6,951 nt of DNA from CAYFVR01 sp046541515 (lineage in GTDB: Bacteria > Desulfobacterota > Desulfobacteria > Desulfobacterales > Desulfococcaceae). This document shows positions 6,636 to 6,951 of the stretch, piece after piece; the first letter of the stretch is position 1; each line of letters opens with the position of its first letter. Below the pieces are notes generated by a model. The model did no database searches and was not told the DNA's origin. It was given only the letters and a program-made list of their open reading frames with translations. The stretch is taken from positions 1 to 6,951 of the forward strand of contig JBKHDD010000226.1 in the NCBI GenBank assembly GCA_046541515.1, in the 5' to 3' direction. Position numbers and translations under genes: made by a program.

Positions 6636-6951
6636 ATGACCCGGAAGCGCGCAAACCGAAAAAAACGGAAACGGAACCGACCGCATTCCCCCGTTTCGCC
6701 CCGGACGCTCCCGGCAAGGCCCCCCGGTTCCGAAGCCGCGCTTGGGGAAGGGTTTCGTCTGCACCAGGCCGGCGACCTCGAAGGCGCCGCGGCCCGATAC
6801 GAAGCGTTGCTGGAAAGGGCCCCCGACCATCCCGACGCGCTCCACCTGCTCGGCGTGACCCGCTATCAGCGGGGCGATTTTGCCGGCGCCGAATCGTTGA
6901 TTCGGCGGGCCATCGAACGGAATCCGGGTGCGGCTTCCTATCACTCCAATC
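6636..6951 (+). CDS. TPR-repeat protein, N-terminal part (3' end outside window)
   Basis: ATG at 6636 has GAGAAGG (6623-6629) six bases upstream, overlapping the previous stop codon, and lies 11 nt after the GAF-HlyD gene. The frame stays open for 105 codons to the window edge. The N-terminus is extremely basic (MTRKRANRKKRKRNRP) and then Pro-rich, with no signal peptide. From residue about 37 two TPR units follow: FRLHQAGDLEGAAARYEALL then HLLGVTRYQRGDFAGAESLI, with the usual Gly/Ala/Pro positions and 34-residue period, ending RAIERNPGAASYHSN where a third begins. Such TPR arrays often precede a sulfotransferase or O-GlcNAc-transferase-like domain, but nothing of that is visible here. The operon position suggests an accessory or modifying role for the system's substrate; this is inference. 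Confidence 0.85.
   Translation, partial: MTRKRANRKKRKRNRPHSPVSPRTLPARPPGSEAALGEGFRLHQAGDLEGAAARYEALLERAPDHPDALHLLGVTRYQRGDFAGAESLIRRAIERNPGAASYHSN

Noticed and set aside
5137..6717. 526-codon open frame on the - strand opposite the GAF-HlyD gene
   Set aside because: Same reasoning: Gly/Pro/Arg/Gln-rich, no recognisable motif, spans the ends of three + strand genes including an operon junction.
1..6951. CRISPR arrays, tRNA/rRNA genes, insertion sequences
   Set aside because: No regularly spaced repeats, no tRNA-like cloverleaf, no rRNA-like sequence and no transposase frame or terminal inverted repeats were seen by eye on either strand.

Overview
The window is GC-rich bacterial DNA with all supported genes on the + strand. 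Two-membrane export proteins (HlyD-type adaptors, a cleavable signal peptide) show a Gram-negative host. The base composition, GC-stem/T-rich terminators and gene types would fit a proteobacterium or Desulfobacterota-like organism, but no marker gene is present, so the taxon is only a guess.

Left part (1-1394): the 3' end of a gene for a probably secreted, beta-rich protein with a very acidic C-terminal tail, then two consecutive hairpin terminators, then a complete SapC-family gene (PF07277 type). Middle spacer (1395-1617): a palindromic REP-like hairpin and a good sigma70-type promoter with an extended -10, followed by a near-consensus ribosome binding site.

Right part (1618-6951): one tightly packed operon. 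In order it encodes (i) a PqqD-like/M50 metalloprotease-type membrane protein fused to a HlyD-like periplasmic half, (ii) a 172-residue protein of no family I can name, (iii) a small periplasmic HlyD/RND-type adaptor with a signal peptide, (iv) a GAF-domain protein fused through one transmembrane helix to another HlyD-type adaptor, and (v) the start of a TPR-repeat protein that runs off the window. Gaps are 34, 19 and 11 nt, and genes iii and iv overlap by 14 nt, so co-translation is likely.

The striking point is three different adaptor modules (free, fused to a membrane protease, fused to a GAF sensor) with no ABC, RND or MFS pump in view. The M50-HlyD protein resembles the family annotated as 'putative peptide zinc metalloprotease' (YydH-like). 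The inferred picture is an envelope machine that handles or exports a protein or peptide, with the secreted protein at the left edge as the candidate cargo and the SapC and TPR proteins as accessory factors. That link is inference from gene order only.
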